Shown: positions 1-13,300 of the stretch, one piece after another
How the letters are laid out: each line of letters starts with the position of its first letter
Position numbering within the stretch: position 1 is the first letter of the stretch
Source of the DNA: Nemophila menziesii
Taxonomy: Eukaryota; Streptophyta; Magnoliopsida; Boraginales; Hydrophyllaceae
Reading direction: 5' to 3'
DNA: 64,000 bases
Assembly: GCA_029959085.1 (NCBI GenBank)
Contig: JARWIR010000016.1
Location: 20,531,499 to 20,595,498, forward strand
The notes under the pieces: generated by a model
What the model was told of the DNA's origin: nothing
Databases searched by the model: none
What the model saw: the letters and a program-made list of their open reading frames with translations, nothing else
Position numbers and translations under genes: made by a program

Positions 1-517
1 CTCCAAGCCCAACTCTAATTCGTATGGAATTAAAGATAATTACTGCTGACTTCTTTTAATCATATCTTCTTCGTTATTGGTCGGTTTTTAGCCCATAAGA
101 TACCAAAAGAATCCTCACGGAATTATCTACGTCCCTATCAAAGGAATCTTCCAAAATCGGCTAGGTTTTGGAGTTATCACCACTTCTTTAGACGTAGCTG
201 CAGAAATTCAGATTTAAGGCAGCTTTTCCTTTTGCATGATTTTAGCTTTTCTTTCCTTATCTCCAATTACCATGCTTATCTCTTTCCATATCTTGTAGTC
301 TTTGACTTGGACTCTAATTAATCTCCATAATTATCTTTAAAGCTTCACACTAAATAAATGATTAAACCCAATATGCTCTAAAAATATTATTGTACTAAAT
401 CAAGACTCAAAATAGGAAAGTGCACTATTTCTCAAGAAATTCGACTAAATGACTTCCTAAATCACTAAAAATGATGTCTCATCCTAATATAAATCTATCA
501 CAAATGAGGAGACATCA
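1..517 (-). repeat. Antisense LTR fragment (U3 end) of the gypsy family
   Basis: Read on the minus strand, this begins TGATGTCTCC at 517 and runs off the left edge. It aligns by eye with the start of the element D LTRs (50583 and 58736), including the GAGACATCA echo about 30 bp in and the block around 'gtgaagctttaaaga'. No polypurine tract lies next to position 517, so it is a 5' LTR whose element extends left of the window, or a solo LTR. Confidence 0.8.
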
Positions 518-1382
518 CAAAGATTAACGGAGACCTTGTCACGTCAGGCAAAGATAAGAGGATATTTTAGGCATTTATCCTAAAATAAAGTTACCAGAAT
601 ATTAATGTAAAACTTAAAACACTATGTATAAACAAATTTAACCTAAATATAGTAAGACTATGCATAAATATAAGTCACACTTTGTCTACGCCTCTCCCAT
701 TCGTTTCATCTCTCAATTTATAAATTTCTCATTAAACCATAGCCGACATACCCTTATTCTTCAACCTCTCAAAGGTAACACGTATCATCCCCTCTCACAC
801 ACTGAATCATTACCCAATTCACTTTTACGCCCAGCAATACAGTAACCATGTTTTAGATTTCACCCAAAAAGATCCATTTAAAATTTATCGATCAAGTACA
901 CCAAGTATTAAAGTTAAATATATCTACCGAATTTATCGGTAAGATCGTTGTATTTAGCAGATCTACCTAATTTGTATATGAAAGATCCAGAAGATAAAGT
1001 CGAGTACTAAATATTAGAATATGTTTAAATATTATAAATTTGTTTGTGTTTGTATAAATTTGTGTGTTTGTATCTTTGTGTGTGTTTGTGTCTGTGTAAT
1101 TCTTCCTATTTCATTTTGTATTTTAAAAATTAAACAAATCTATAATATGAATATTATGTTTTCTATATGTCTGTATTTTAAGATTGAAGAAACTTATCAA
1201 ATATTTATAAATTTATTTTCAAGAAATGTATGAGATTAACTTAAGAACAAATCCATTTTAACATAAAGTAGGAAAATATAGGTTTTAATTCTATCATCTT
1301 CTCATATTTATTTTAGACTATTTTAATTATTATTATTTTACTTCAATGTATGTTTTAATTTGAAAATCAAATTTAATACAAT

Positions 1383-1473
<91 letters not shown>

Positions 1474-2041
1474 ATTTATTATGTGTACATTTTCTATAAT
1501 AAGAGTTGAAACTTAGTAGGGCCAAAATTTAGTTTTAGTATGTTTATATAATAAAATTCGTAAAATTTGAACTAAATTCTCGGGCCAATGAAGATTGCAA
1601 CACGCGCAACCTTTTTTAGACATTTCTTGATCACGTGTATATATCTCAAGTGATTTGATGTAGAAAATACTATACAATGGCACTATATAATTTTTTGTAA
1701 TTTTGTACAGGCATGTAAATGCGATGAACCTTACTTCTTTTAAAAAAAAATGATCACTGGTTATGTCATTTCAACCAAATACAAAAAATACAATGAAAAT
1801 GGTAATGCACTAAAAAATCTATTGTAAATTTAATTAAGGAGGTCTTTACCTGTTCTTGCAACTCGCCTCACAACACGTCACACCCCTTTCTTTATCCCGC
1901 CCCCCAATTTTTAATCCCTTTAGGTTGTGGGTTCTACCCTGAGGTTACCATAAAAATAAAAACAAGGTTATTCGTACTCATTGTATTACCGATTTTAAGA
2001 CATGACCACTAAAAATATACATTATTACAATTTCATTATTT
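518..2041. other. AT-rich stretch without a recognisable gene
   Basis: Short ORFs here (for example 660-845, 1021-1233) are low-complexity and match nothing I recognise. The only structure seen is the TA/TG microsatellite at 1389-1473. Confidence 0.6.
1389..1473. repeat. (TA)n followed by (TG)n microsatellite
   Basis: About 34 TA dinucleotides pass directly into about 8 TG dinucleotides. It is a compound simple repeat. Confidence 0.95.
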
Positions 2042-2284
2042 TTAGACTCTTCCCAAATTTTTGACAAAAAAAAGAGTCTTGTCCAAGCATTTTAGAGATG
2101 AAAACAGTAAGCGGTGGCTTCTTTTTAACTTTCTTTGAGACTCTCTCCGTATGAGCCACACTCTCGCACCTGGCTTGTATACAAAACATATGGATTTCTG
2201 ATTGTCTTCACACTCTTCCCATACATGATCATTGACCTGACAACGCGCACAACCTTGTGCTTCTTGCACTACTTTCATCTCCAC
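2042..2284 (-). pseudogene. gag fragment of a Ty3/gypsy element
   Basis: The minus-strand ORF starts with VVQEAQGCARC and continues with WEECE. The same string (VVQEAQGCPKC...EEC) is found in the gag of element D at about 53217-53280, so this is a short relic of gag around its C-x2-C...C knuckle-like segment. No LTR or pol is attached; downstream residues are not recognisable. Confidence 0.65.
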
Positions 2285-2459
2285 TAGCTTCGTTTAGAGA
2301 CGTATCGTAAGTGACATTTGCTTTATTTGATTCTCCAACGTAGAGATTTTAGCATTTAAAGAAAATGAGACATCGATGATGTACTTTACCAAATCAAAAG
2401 ATATGAAATTTAAGATTCCAAAAAGGAGATTAACTTTTTTGCTTCTTCTCATTATCGAA

Positions 2460-2514
<55 letters not shown>

Positions 2515-3289
2515 TGGACCATGAATAAACAAAAATATATATGATGGTGTAGATAATTAAATAAGAAACGTGTGAGTTTGATATTGTTTAGAGTTTAAAT
2601 CTATGAGTATGTGATTATGAGAAGTTAAAGGGATTTGGGAGAGATTTGGGGGAATTTTGATACAAATAGGGAAATTATGAGCATTTGAGAGATAAGGGAA
2701 TATACGGGAGTTTGGTAATTGGTACTCTATTATATAGATAAGTGTTGTACAATTGTTTCAAATTTGTAGAAAAATGGAAAGTGATTGTAAAGGTGATTGT
2801 TCGATGAGTTTTAAATCTAGTAGACTAAATATAAGGTAATTTACACTTATTTGAAGAAGCCTACTGATACAAATAAGTTCATATGTAATTTTTGTGCCAA
2901 TTAAGGTAGTGGAGGGATACACGATTCAAACAACCTATAACCGTGAACTTTACAAATATTACAAAATGTCCTTAAATTCTATCTGAGGTTTGAATGGTGG
3001 TAAAAAATTACATCGAGGCAAAAAAATGTAATAAGTGATGAATCGTGGTATACTACATAATTATAAAAATATTGATAAGTTCAGGTATGATGATGATTAC
3101 AAAGTAAAAATTATTGGTGCTAGTACAAGTTGGGGGTATAGAGGGTGGTGAAAACAATAAGGGAAATTGGCCAATAGGTGTGAAAAAAGGACTAATTATT
3201 ATGTTTATGATGAAAAATAACAGTAGAGATTTATAAAAAAGGGAAATAAGTGTTATAGATAGTGTTGACAAAGAAGTTAATAGTAAAGG
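2285..3289. other. No gene seen; contains a (GA)n microsatellite
   Basis: AT-rich with purine-rich stretches. A (GA)n tract lies at 2464-2512. ORFs here are short and uninformative. Confidence 0.6.
2464..2512. repeat. (GA)n microsatellite
   Basis: An uninterrupted run of about 24 AG/GA dinucleotides. Confidence 0.95.
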
Positions 3290-6200
3290 AATTCAACACA
3301 TTGCTAAATTTTTCTACCAAGCACGGATCACATTCAATGTTGGAAATTTGGCTAGCTTAAATAAGATGATCGAGGTGGTTGGAAGGTATGTGCCAGGTTT
3401 AAAGCCCTCAAGTTATCACAAGCTAAGAGTTACATTGCTGAAAAAGGATGTGCAATTTACTATTGAGTTGCTGGTTATCATAAGTTATAATGGTCAAAGC
3501 ATGAATGCGATATCATGTCAAATGAATAGATGAATAGATACTGTAGGAGTATAATGATGAGATCATACTCTGACTCCGGGTGGATCCTTTCCCGTTTTTA
3601 TTGTCTTAATATTATTTTTTTGTAGGGCTTGAAATATAATTAACAATACAACGACAATGGATTGTATTATTATGAACGCATGTGGAGTTATGATTGATAG
3701 TAAAGTTTGGAGGTATAGCGTGTGATCCCTGGTGGAAGCGGAGGCCCTGGGGGTTGTTTTTGCTTGTAAAATGGCAAAACTTTACCTGATAGGGACCATC
3801 ACCATGTGGAGCGATTGCATCAACGTATAAAAGCCGTTAAGGACCCGAGTTTAAAAGAAGATAAAATTATTTGTAATAGTTTAGTCGAGATAAATTGTAA
3901 TAAAGAATTACATAACATTTATTTCTCTTTTGTACTTAGAAAGAAATACCGATTAGCTAGTTAGGTGGAAAAACAAAAGTTATACGACTTTTGTTTAGCC
4001 ATTGGATGATTTTTTCCCCCGTCCGATAAGTTAGTATTTTATCTTGTGATTCTGAGCCCTCCATGATCAGGTGAACATTGTCTTTTTTGGTGCCTTGAAA
4101 GTCTTTATGTTATGAATGCTCGATAAACGTAATTAGTCTGATGGTGAATAATTTCTTGGGGACAATGTTTGTAGAGTCAATTAATGCATCAAATATTACC
4201 AATATTGCATCGACCATATTTGAGATACTGAATAAGTTTGTCGATAAGGTTGGAGAGAAGAATATCGTGTAGGTTGTGACCGATAATGAGAGTAATTATA
4301 AATCGACTTTTGCATCCTATTATATACAATATGATTTTACTCTATTTTTATTACTTAACTACTTCATTGGTTAATTGATCATTTTGTCTTTTGTTTGGTT
4401 GCAAGGTTGACATTAGAACAAAAAAAAAAAATCATCTTTTGGACTCCATGTGCAATTCATTGCATTGATCTTATATTAAAAGATGTTGGAAAGACTTCAG
4501 AAGAAAATAAGACTATTGAGAAAACAATCCAGGTTGTTTGTTATATCTCAAATCTATTGAAATTATTCCCTAGCCCCGATCGTCTTGTAATGAATTGACA
4601 CAAGTGTTTACTATACACGATAATAGTTATCCCTACAGAATTGATTAAAGAAATTGTTTCCTTGAATCTATGGGAAGGTTTTTATGATTATGGTATTCAT
4701 CTACATAATATAAAGGAAGATCCTTGATTAAGTTACGAACAATGTATAATAAGGTGTTACGATAATGAGAATCTAGCTCACATGACTTAATCTAAACTTG
4801 TTCTTAATCGTAGAATTATCAAGCTAGAACCTCGATGATCTTGTTAGATTAATATGTAGCTAACGAGTATTTATTTGATAGATATCGGTAGTTCTCGTTT
4901 ATCAAGTTAGGTGCATAGATAATGCACATAGAGATGTGGTTATCGAACTGACTAAAACTAGTTATACATAATTTTTAATTACCCTGAACTATCAAGTGTG
5001 TTAATCTCTATAAAAAAATTGTCCTTGCAATCTTTTGGGTTTGTGGATCAAACCATGTACCTCCAATAGTAGAAAATGTATCACTAACCGCTAGGCTAGT
5101 GCAATCATATGTATAATGTAAAAGGTCCAAGTCCACTTCACAAGTGGGTAGTGATCCAGATTATTAGGATAATCAATTTTCATTATACGTTGATGACTTT
5201 CATTTACTGACTTTTCATTTTTTTTCATAAGTTATTATATATATAATGGGTTATTATATGTATAGAACTTTTCACTTTTCTCCCTTGGAGAAAAACACAG
5301 AAGGCAAAAGGTCTCCATGTTTAGATCATTCTGAGAGCAAAACCTCGGTGTGCAAAGCATGGAGGCTTCATGTTTTTGAAGTTGGGTTAGTCATTCAATT
5401 ATCATACAAATCCAAAAAGGTACAAAATACTATTCTGTTTTTTGTCGCACTAGATTGGCTTAAGGATTGCAATTGTTTGTTTCTGCTGTATTATATTCTG
5501 ATATAATAGTAATTGTTATCCTACAAAATCACCTTGGAGTACTCAATATGAAGAACTACATGACAACATGAATATGGTGAAAAATAGAGTAACTTTCAGT
5601 AGCACTCAGAAGCAAAAGAATTTACTTCCAACCATGTTTACAGGTGAAAATGGACCAAAAGTAAATGGTTTAAGGAAGCAAAGGGGAGAAGAGAACAAAA
5701 AATTGTGATACTGATGTATTTTTGGAAGAATGTGTTTTATGCCTTAAAGATTATAGGTTCCATTATTAAAGTACTTAGAATTGTGGGGAATGAGGGAATG
5801 GAAGATATGAGTTTCATTTATTAGTCCATGGATAAAGATAAAGAAGATATAATGAAGGATTTTAAGGAGGACATGTCAAAATATGGAGCGATATTTAACA
5901 TAGTCGATGATAAATGGAGTTGCCAACTTCACCGTTCACCGTCCATTGCATGCAACCGATAATCCAAGAATTGATACGGTGAAGTAATTGCAGGGTTCAT
6001 ACTTAATAGTATTTATTAAGAAGTTGGTTCCCTCGTTAATAGATCAAGATACAATTACACGTGAACTGCCAAAGTATAAAGAAGCAACTGTAAAATTTAG
6101 TTCCGCGATGGAAATTCGGGCAAGTACGGCCTTGTCACCAGGTTTAAAACATGTCAATTTATCATTTAGAATCATCATTTATGTTTTTGTAATCATAATA

Positions 6201-6770
6201 AGTCGAAATCATACAACTCAATGGTGGACTTCCTCTGGAAGTTCGGCACCCAAAATCACACCACTTTCCCATTAAGATACCATTAATGACATGTAATGCC
6301 ACTAGTTGTGAACGTAATTGGACCTTGTTTGGAGCTTGTTTAAGCATGTAAGTAGTAAATATAGTCCAATTATTTGATATTACGTGTACATATATAAAAA
6401 TATTTTGAGTATTTTTACACAATTACACTGATATTTATTATATAAATCATACCCAAAAACCCAATATTTCCCATATAAAGCTATAATAGTTGGTTTTTGT
6501 ATAAGTATAATCAATATCTAAAGCCTCGTTTTGATTTGAAAGATGGGTGTTGATTCTGTTACATTGCAAAAGATTGATGACTGCAATGAAGGATTTGTCG
6601 GAGAAATGGGTGCAAACTTGGATGTCGAGGAAAAATATGTTCATAAAGTGAACAATGATTTAACTTGGGGTGACGTGGAAAAAACAACAGAAGCTCAAGA
6701 ATGATTAGAGATACTAGATAAATATCAAGTTCAAGGTCAAGAATATTAGATGATGATGAACATCATCAGT
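3290..6770 (+). pseudogene. Decayed hAT-superfamily transposase
   Basis: A hAT transposase with a DUF659-type N-terminal half, collinear but broken by stops and frameshifts. In order: FFYQARI...GPGLKPSSYHKLR-like segment (3310-3450); MVNNFLGTMFVESINAS...VVTDNESNY (4141-4300, one stop); WTPCAIHCIDLILKDVGK (4440-4490), the usual W-PCA-HC-D motif; KWTKSKWFKEAKGR (5640-5700); FWKNVFYALK and QLHRSPSI blocks (5720-5950); WWTSSGS followed in another frame by SCERNW (6220-6330), the hAT C-terminal dimerisation signature; and LTWGDV (6663-6680) near the end. About 0.9 kb of unrelated DNA interrupts it at 4600-5520. Terminal inverted repeats and 8-bp duplications were not found. It cannot encode an active transposase. 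Confidence 0.88.
4600..5520. mobile_element. Unidentified insertion inside the hAT remnant
   Basis: Recognisable transposase sequence stops after VGKTSEENKTIEKTIQ and resumes at about 5620. The intervening DNA, including an 86-codon ORF at 5246-5506, matches no family I can name. It may be an LTR or another short element; ends and target duplication were not resolved. Confidence 0.35.
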
Positions 6771-8194
6771 AAGAGAACTGAGATTATGAAAAAAAAGGTA
6801 ACGTGTATTGATTAAAACGTTAATGATACTTTAAACTCTAAGGAAGATTAAAAAATGGACGAGTTTAAAGATTAAGAAAGTTATTTTAAAAATAATTAAC
6901 GAATTTAATAATATTAGTTTTTTAAACTTTTTAATTTCTACATACTTATATTTCATATTGTATCTAGCATGCTTTTTTTTTCGTTTAGAAGGATAACGAA
7001 GACTCTAGACAGTTGAACTAACCACAACTGGTATATCTAGCATGTTTTCATTCTTTATTAACTAATATAAATAATTTTATTTTAATAATAATAATATAAT
7101 TTTCTAATTATTTTTATTTTATTTAATTGTATCTCATGGTGCCTTGGGCTAGCCCCTCTTCTGCCTATGCTAGCACCTAGTGCGTTGAGTCTCATTCTAG
7201 GGGTTCGGTGGGTTTTTTTTTTCTCTTGGCCTTAGTCTTTTTTCTTCTTAGAGTATATATTATGTGTTAGTTTCTTGTTTGTCTTTACATAATATCTTTT
7301 TCGGCCTTAATTGTTTGTATTTCTTTTCTCAGTGATCATAAGAATTATCTAGTTCGCATAAAAATCATAAAGTAATAAATATTATTTTAAATTATGTTAA
7401 ACAGTATAAAAAATAAAAAAACGAGTTACAGAAAAAGTTTGTTATGCTATATCATGTGGCAACTGGAGGGGGGAGGGGTGTATTTTTTGACAAGCTGTAT
7501 CCAACTTGTTTTGACTAAAAAGTGACATCTTCCATTTTCTATGATTTGCTTTTCATTCTTTGTAGGGTTTTGAATGTTTTGGGCGGTTGAATTTGCAGAT
7601 AGTTTCACATGCTTCTTTCTTTGCTGTCACATTCCCTACTTTTATTGTTTTCATTACAACATTAACGTTTATGATTATGGGTAATAATCGCATGTTAAAC
7701 TTCAAAGAAGAGATGGATGGTGATGTAGGTGTGTTTGGGATATTAAAGGAGATTAAATTAGTGTTTCTTTCTCGGAATTCAGGTTCAATACTCTATATTT
7801 ATACAAAACTAAGGAACACATCAATTATCTATCGAAGTGGACTAAAATCGCCATTATATCCCCCCTTTTATCCAGTATATTAACATCAGGGAACAAGCAC
7901 GAGTCGGAATGAGGTGGCAAACATGCATATATTAACTAACCAAGTTAAATTGACCGAAGAAGCCAAAAAATACATCATAATTCTTACTACACTGCCAAAA
8001 TAAAACCAGTTAATTAGTACAATTGTAGTATTTGTTCAATGATGTATTCACTTACCAAGTTACTGTTTTTCTTTCCCATCACTACTTTCAATACCGAAAA
8101 TAGAGCTTTCCATGATAACAAAACATACACAAGCACAACCAAAAATGTGATGGAAAAATAACTTGAAAAGCCCAAAATATGTGAGTCCACATCA
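6771..8194. other. AT-rich intergenic stretch downstream of the ODB1-like gene
   Basis: No recognisable gene. A purine-rich run lies near 7465-7480. The ORF at 7587-7883 opens on TTG and resembles nothing known to me. The 3' UTR of the minus-strand gene should lie in the part nearest 8194. Confidence 0.5.
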
Positions 8195-9061
8195 CTATGA
8201 CATGTCCTCGTGATAGAGATGAAGGCCCAAACCAAAACGAGCACAAGCACGACGAAATGCCATACCTTCTGCCTTCTGAACTGGATCTCCAAAACCTGGA
8301 TCATCCAATGATGCAGTCCCAGTTGATTCTCTATAAATCTACCCATACATAAAAACATATGTTACTTCAAATATACAAGCATAAAACATGTGAGAATTAT
8401 AAAACAGTAAAAGATTAATAAAATAATTAGTCAAGCATGAGTTCATAGATGTATATATCACCTCTGCATCAGTCCCATATATTGTGACACGATAAACAAC
8501 AGATACAGATTTTCCATCAGCTGAATTAATAATGTTTCGAACTTCACCAGACCATTCTGCAATTGAAAAAATCGATATTAGCCATTTTTCAAAAAAGCTA
8601 AACTAAATTGATATTATTTTAGTAATAGAATAAAGCATGATTAACATTCACCTGGAGCATGTAAGTTCATAATCCGATTCACTATATGCCTAAAAGACAA
8701 TGAACATTCAATTAATAGATATAGTCTTAAATGGGTATAAAAAAATACATATAAAGAAATAAAAAAATCACCAAGGAATATATTTGATGGGGAAGCCATT
8801 AGCTTCTATGCGTGTTTTGATAAGGGTATCAGGTACTTTCTTGTTAAGCTCTTTGAGTATTTCTGAAAGTGGTCTGCTTATTCCTGAAGTTGGAACGACG
8901 TCGTCGTCTTCGTCTTCAAATGTTTCTTTCTTGTTGTTCCGGTTTATAGACTCGTACCCATGAGTAGATGATGATTTGGTGGCAAATGAGCAAGTTATCA
9001 TTCTACTAGTAATACGGTACCGTTTCAAAGTTAAAGATGCTGAACGAAGATTGAACGCCAT
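8195..9061 (-). CDS. ODB1: RAD52-like organellar single-stranded DNA-binding protein (ODB1 type)
   Basis: Four exons on the minus strand: 9061-8772, 8689-8652, 8556-8462 and 8338-8195. All introns obey GT-AG; the Trp codon is split across intron 1. The spliced frame is open and encodes 188 residues, close to plant ODB1/RAD52-1 (about 176). An N-terminal presequence (MAFNLRSASLTLKRYR...), basic and Ser/Thr-rich, fits organellar import. It is followed by the conserved core: SRPLSEILKELNKKVPD, IVNRIMNLHAPEWSGEVR, VVYRVTIYGTDAE, RESTGTAS, DPVQKAEGMAFRRACARF and LGLHLYHED. The start is the ATG at 9061 with Ala as second codon; upstream in-frame codons include only a TTG. Known members bind single-stranded DNA and promote annealing in mitochondrial recombination and repair. 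It is the best-preserved housekeeping-type gene in the window and shows no disabling change. Confidence 0.93.
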
Positions 9062-9869
9062 TGAAGGGTTTAGGACTTCGAACCGCGAAAAGAGCGAGAA
9101 AAAGGAGAACTTCGTCAAACAAAAAAACCAAAAAAGAAAAACATAAAAATGGCTCTACTAGATTTACGTGTCGTTCGATAGCTAAATTCATTTTTTTACG
9201 CTTGGTCTAAAACAAAGTCACATAGTGAGGGGTGGAACTATGAATTTTTACCAATATATCATACAAAAATCGTAAAATAGTTTTTATATTAGAAGAAATT
9301 GTTCTAAAGGTCCTTTTGTGTAAATATTATAATATAAGTCTCGATATTGATTTTTTTAATTAATTATGCTATAAATTTCTTTTTTTAATATAAAATAACA
9401 TATATTTTGTTATGAGAAATAAAAATAATTTATAAAAATAATAATTTAAAACTTGATAAAATAAACTTTTAAAAATTAAGGGAGCCTAAATGAAGATTTC
9501 TTAAAATTTCGGGGTTATCTACTTATAATTTTTTTTTTTGAGATACTAATTTTTTTTTTTCACAAAATCGGGAGGGGGGGGGGGAATGGACCCCCCCCCC
9601 TACCATGTGCATGGCTCCGCCTTGCACCTAGCCAATTAAACGTTCTGTCTAGACTTTCCAGAGTGTGACCTGCCTATAATTTCTTTCGAAAATAGCTTGA
9701 AGGTTAGTCTACGCATAATCAAATTAATAACATACTCAATCAGATTAATGGGTCGTCCCACCTGAATACTACCTAACATGCTAGTTCATAGATAACTAAT
9801 TCAATCTAATCAAACCCAACACATAAGCAAAATATAAAGGAAAACCTACTTAAGTTAGAGTTTGAATGT
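9062..9869. other. Promoter side of the ODB1-like gene and unassigned repeat-like DNA
   Basis: The first about 150 bp should hold the 5' UTR and promoter of the minus-strand gene. At 9572-9600 a G-run and a C-run (each about 10) flank a short spacer near 'atggctccgcc', resembling decayed transposon ends, but I could not define an element. Confidence 0.4.
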
Positions 9870-10540
9870 TGGTGTCGCCTAGGGTGTGATAAAAATAAGA
9901 TAAATATAAGTCAAGAAAACTACGCACTCCCACCCTAGACAGGCACAGTACTGCAAGTATTACAGGACGTATGCAAGTTTTAATTGATAAGTTGAGTTCG
10001 TTCTCAGGGACTTAGTGTTCTAGTCGAATGGGTAGCAATAACGAGTAAGAAGTAAATAATTAAAAAGACAGAAAATAAAAGGAATAAATTTCAAAATATT
10101 AATTAACTAAGAAAATAAAAGACAATAAAATAAATACGAAGAATATGTGATGAGAAATATAGCTTAGATTTTGCTAGTATGCACTAATCCTTCTAATTCT
10201 TTCTATTATATCTAGTTAATAAGGGAGATAATTAGCTCTTGTATATTTAGTCAGGATTCTAAATTCCCATACCTTTGACCTTGAGAGCGACTAAGGGGGC
10301 TACGGACACACCACTAGGTTAGTTCAAATAGGGTTATCAAACGCTACTAAGGCCCTAAGCAATCAATTTCCATACATGGTGATAGTGATTAAATCATACC
10401 CTAATGACTATCTAGTTATAATCAGTGTTGTCAGGACTAATATCGACACTAGACGTTATGTGGTGTTTCAATAATTAGACACCCAGCTAAGGCGATCATC
10501 TAACTACTATTATGGTAATCCTATTATGACTTTTGTTTTT
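9870..10540 (-). repeat. Truncated antisense LTR (U5 side)
   Basis: Starting TGGTGTCGCC at 9870, the minus strand reads as the last about 670 bp of an element D-type LTR: the end ...TTATCACACCCTAGGCGACACCA, 'gcatacgtcctgtaatacttgca', 'aagtccctgagaacgaa' and the block 'aaacaccacataacg' all occur in the same order at 51480-52102. The U3 half is missing; at about 10540 the sequence switches to a sense-strand internal region. Confidence 0.8.
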
Positions 10541-11858
10541 AATATTATTGAGTCTGTTTTTAGTTGTGGATGTCACGACTTCCATTTGAGTTGTGGGTCA
10601 GGGATACGTTGTCCCCCTTCCTATTTTATGTGTTAATTGGTTTTTGTATCTAGAAGTAGATTGTAGTGAATGTATCTTTTAAGCATAATTTTAATGAGTT
10701 AATGATAGTAAATAGTATATTTACATATTTGTCTTGTATATGCTTAAAGGATTTACATGAAATGCAACTTGAATGTATAGGATAGAGTTGTGAGTAATGC
10801 AATGAAGTTAGTTTGATTTTAGGTAGCGTGAGTGGTGTGTAGAACGTGAGATCTAAACTAGCATATAATTCATTTGATGTACGTGCTAAAATTGAGAAAG
10901 TAACTAATTTCTGTAGGATAGGACATGGTTAAGGCGGTTCTTTGTTTAGCCCTTTGTGCCTTTTAGCTTGTTTTCCATTATAATTTTTATATTATCCGTC
11001 TTAACCCCCTCTTTGACTTTCTAAGCCTTTTATATAGCTATATTACAAGCCTTATCCCTTAGAATTTTAGGACTTTACCATATGACCCGCACTCAACCGC
11101 GATGCTTTGACACTTTTCTAAAGCTTGAGTTTAGGGTGGTTGTTTTTATAAAAATATCATTGGGTGGATTTGTATTTTGTAATTTTGCTTCTTGATCACA
11201 TTGTTATATATATATATATATATATATATATTTTAACCCTTTGTCGGGTAAAAGGGAAAAGAAAAGTATATATGAGAAAGAAAAAACATACTAGCATGAA
11301 GTATCGTTTTACTTTGGGATTATTAGGGATGCTAAATAAGTATATCAATTGGGATGAGAGAGAACATCTTTGAGTGTAACTCATGCTCTATGGAGTATCG
11401 TTGATGGCTAGTGAGGAAAGATCCAAAAGATCACTCTATATTACCCCAAATATACGTATCACACCTACCATAAGCCTACATCACAGCCTTAAAGACCTTA
11501 GGATTCTTGACTATACAATTTAGGAGCTTTCGCAAGATAGAGAGTAGTTGGATGGACTATAGACACTATGTGAGGATCGAGGAACACCCTTTAGCCGCCA
11601 TTGTTTAAGAAAGGATTTAACTTCGCGTATTGCAAAACTACTTTTATCATGAAGTTAATTTGTGTGAATTTTATATTTTATAAGTATATCTTTAATTTAG
11701 TTTGTAAAGTTTACTATATGTGTCTTGTTAAGATAATTGTTTAGTGTCATTCTTTATTTTTCTATTTCTATCTTCTTTGGAATGATTGGACTTAGACCCT
11801 TCTAAACTCTTTTTTCTTTTTATTTTGTTGGGATGACATAACTTTAAGTTAGGAATCT
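10540..11858 (+). mobile_element. Element A: 3' noncoding region of a gypsy element
   Basis: Collinear with 57220-58735 of element D. Shared marks are the degraded 'gttgtggatgtcacgact' hairpin (10564-10582), the block gagtggtgtgtag...gtgagatct (10829-10855), 'ttaaggcggttcttt' (10929), 'atatgacccgcactcaa' (11080) and 'cgttgatggctagtgaggaaag' (11399). It ends at the LTR start at 11859. No coding sequence is left. A short TA run sits at 11203-11231. Confidence 0.75.
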
Positions 11859-13300
11859 TGATGTCTCTCTTTCTATGATGGATAAGTCCATTCACGAGAC
11901 ATTAATTTGGGAGTTTATTGGGCCTAAGCGGGGGAATTTTTTCCTGTTATTTACTATATTGCACTTTTTCTCCATGGTTTGGATAAAATACTATTTATAG
12001 AGATTTTTGTGCTTTAAGTGTGTGTTTAGTGTATATATTTTAGGTGCTCGCTTTATACAAGGGTAAAAAATTAGGAGAAAAGGTCAAAAAGTAAGGAGAA
12101 ACCTAAAGCGAAAGAGGAAATTGAGCTTAGAGCCACTTTGGGGAGTTGGAGCGTTTAGTATAGAAATTTTGCTCCTTAGTAATTCTGTCACTAAGAATTA
12201 TTTGGTGACAGCTATGGACCTAATTCCTTTTTATTTAGAGAGAAATTAAAATCAAGGTCGTGTCGCAAGTGACAGAAGTCAATTCGGAGCTAAGATTAAG
12301 AAGTTATGGCAGTTGCACCCTCTGTGGTTCGAACTAGATATCTAGTTAAGTAAAACGGGTTGGACCCCTCCAAACCTAATTTTCTTAACCTAAAGAGTGT
12401 ACAAAATTTTTAGAAGCTATATAAGCTCAGTTTCATCCTCCACTTCATTATCTTTGGACGCACAATATAATTCAGAAGAGGAGGATAACTTATTTCAATA
12501 GGAAGAGAAGAATATAAGGGGTTATCTATGAACCCATCGATTCTTCTCCATCCATTATCCGAATCTCTTCAACCAAAAGAGTAACTTCACTTTATTTTAC
12601 ATTTTGAAGATGAATTTAGTATTTTTTTCTTTAATTCTACTTTTTGTTCATGAACTAGCCTCATTGCTTGAGGTTTTCTAACGTAAGATGTTGTTTTTTA
12701 GCTATTTTATTTAGTTATTTTATTTGGGATATAAATTAAATACTTAATTTAGTTAGGGTTTATATTATAATTTCCATTATTTTTGTGTTTGTACTAAATA
12801 CTCCTGCGCTCTAAGTAGCAGGTAGCTGTCCTAATTACCCAAACACCTGGGCAGGGGGCGATATTACTGATGAGTACATAAGCGCCTAGTTCCTTTAACC
12901 CAATGGTTTTAGCATGCTAGGTAGTCAATAGGGTTAAGGGAACTAAACATACCAAAAAGCTGAGATGATGAATAAGTTAGAGAGCTAAGATCATCTGGGC
13001 GGGGATTTAGATGAATTTGATTCCCGATTAATATGAACAAGAACCACTCATCGTTATCAATAACAAAGTCAATTTTCGGGACAATTTATTACTAGCAAAT
13101 TCCTCAATCACTTATCTCACATAGTTAACTTGTTATCTTATTTAATTATTTGTTTAATCTTATTTGCATTTATTGTTACTTTTAGTTATATTTCATTGAA
13201 AACCAAACAAACATCATCTCTTTGAATCATTTAATGTTTTGTTATTTAGATTACAAACTTCACATATTTGCACTAGAATAAATATATTAAATCGGAATAA
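11859..13300 (+). repeat. Element A: decayed 3' LTR
   Basis: It starts TGATGTCTCT after a weak polypurine tract, with the echo 'cgagacatt' about 35 bp later. A TATA-like 'ctatataagctc' lies at about 12418, and the block 'gtacataagcgcctagt' at about 12876 corresponds to 'accacataagcgtctagtg' in the D LTR. The right end is not definable by eye; 13300 is approximate. Confidence 0.6.

Noticed and set aside
7587..7883. 98-codon ORF downstream of the ODB1-like gene
   Set aside because: Opens on TTG, has no recognisable domain, intron signals or conserved motif.
8768..9118. Longer N-terminus for the ODB1-like protein starting at 9118
   Set aside because: The codon at 9118 is TTG. The first ATG in frame is at 9061 and has a typical plant start context.
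12320..12350. 'gtggttcgaactagata' as a tRNA T-arm
   Set aside because: No matching acceptor stem, anticodon arm or B-box spacing around it; it lies in an old LTR.
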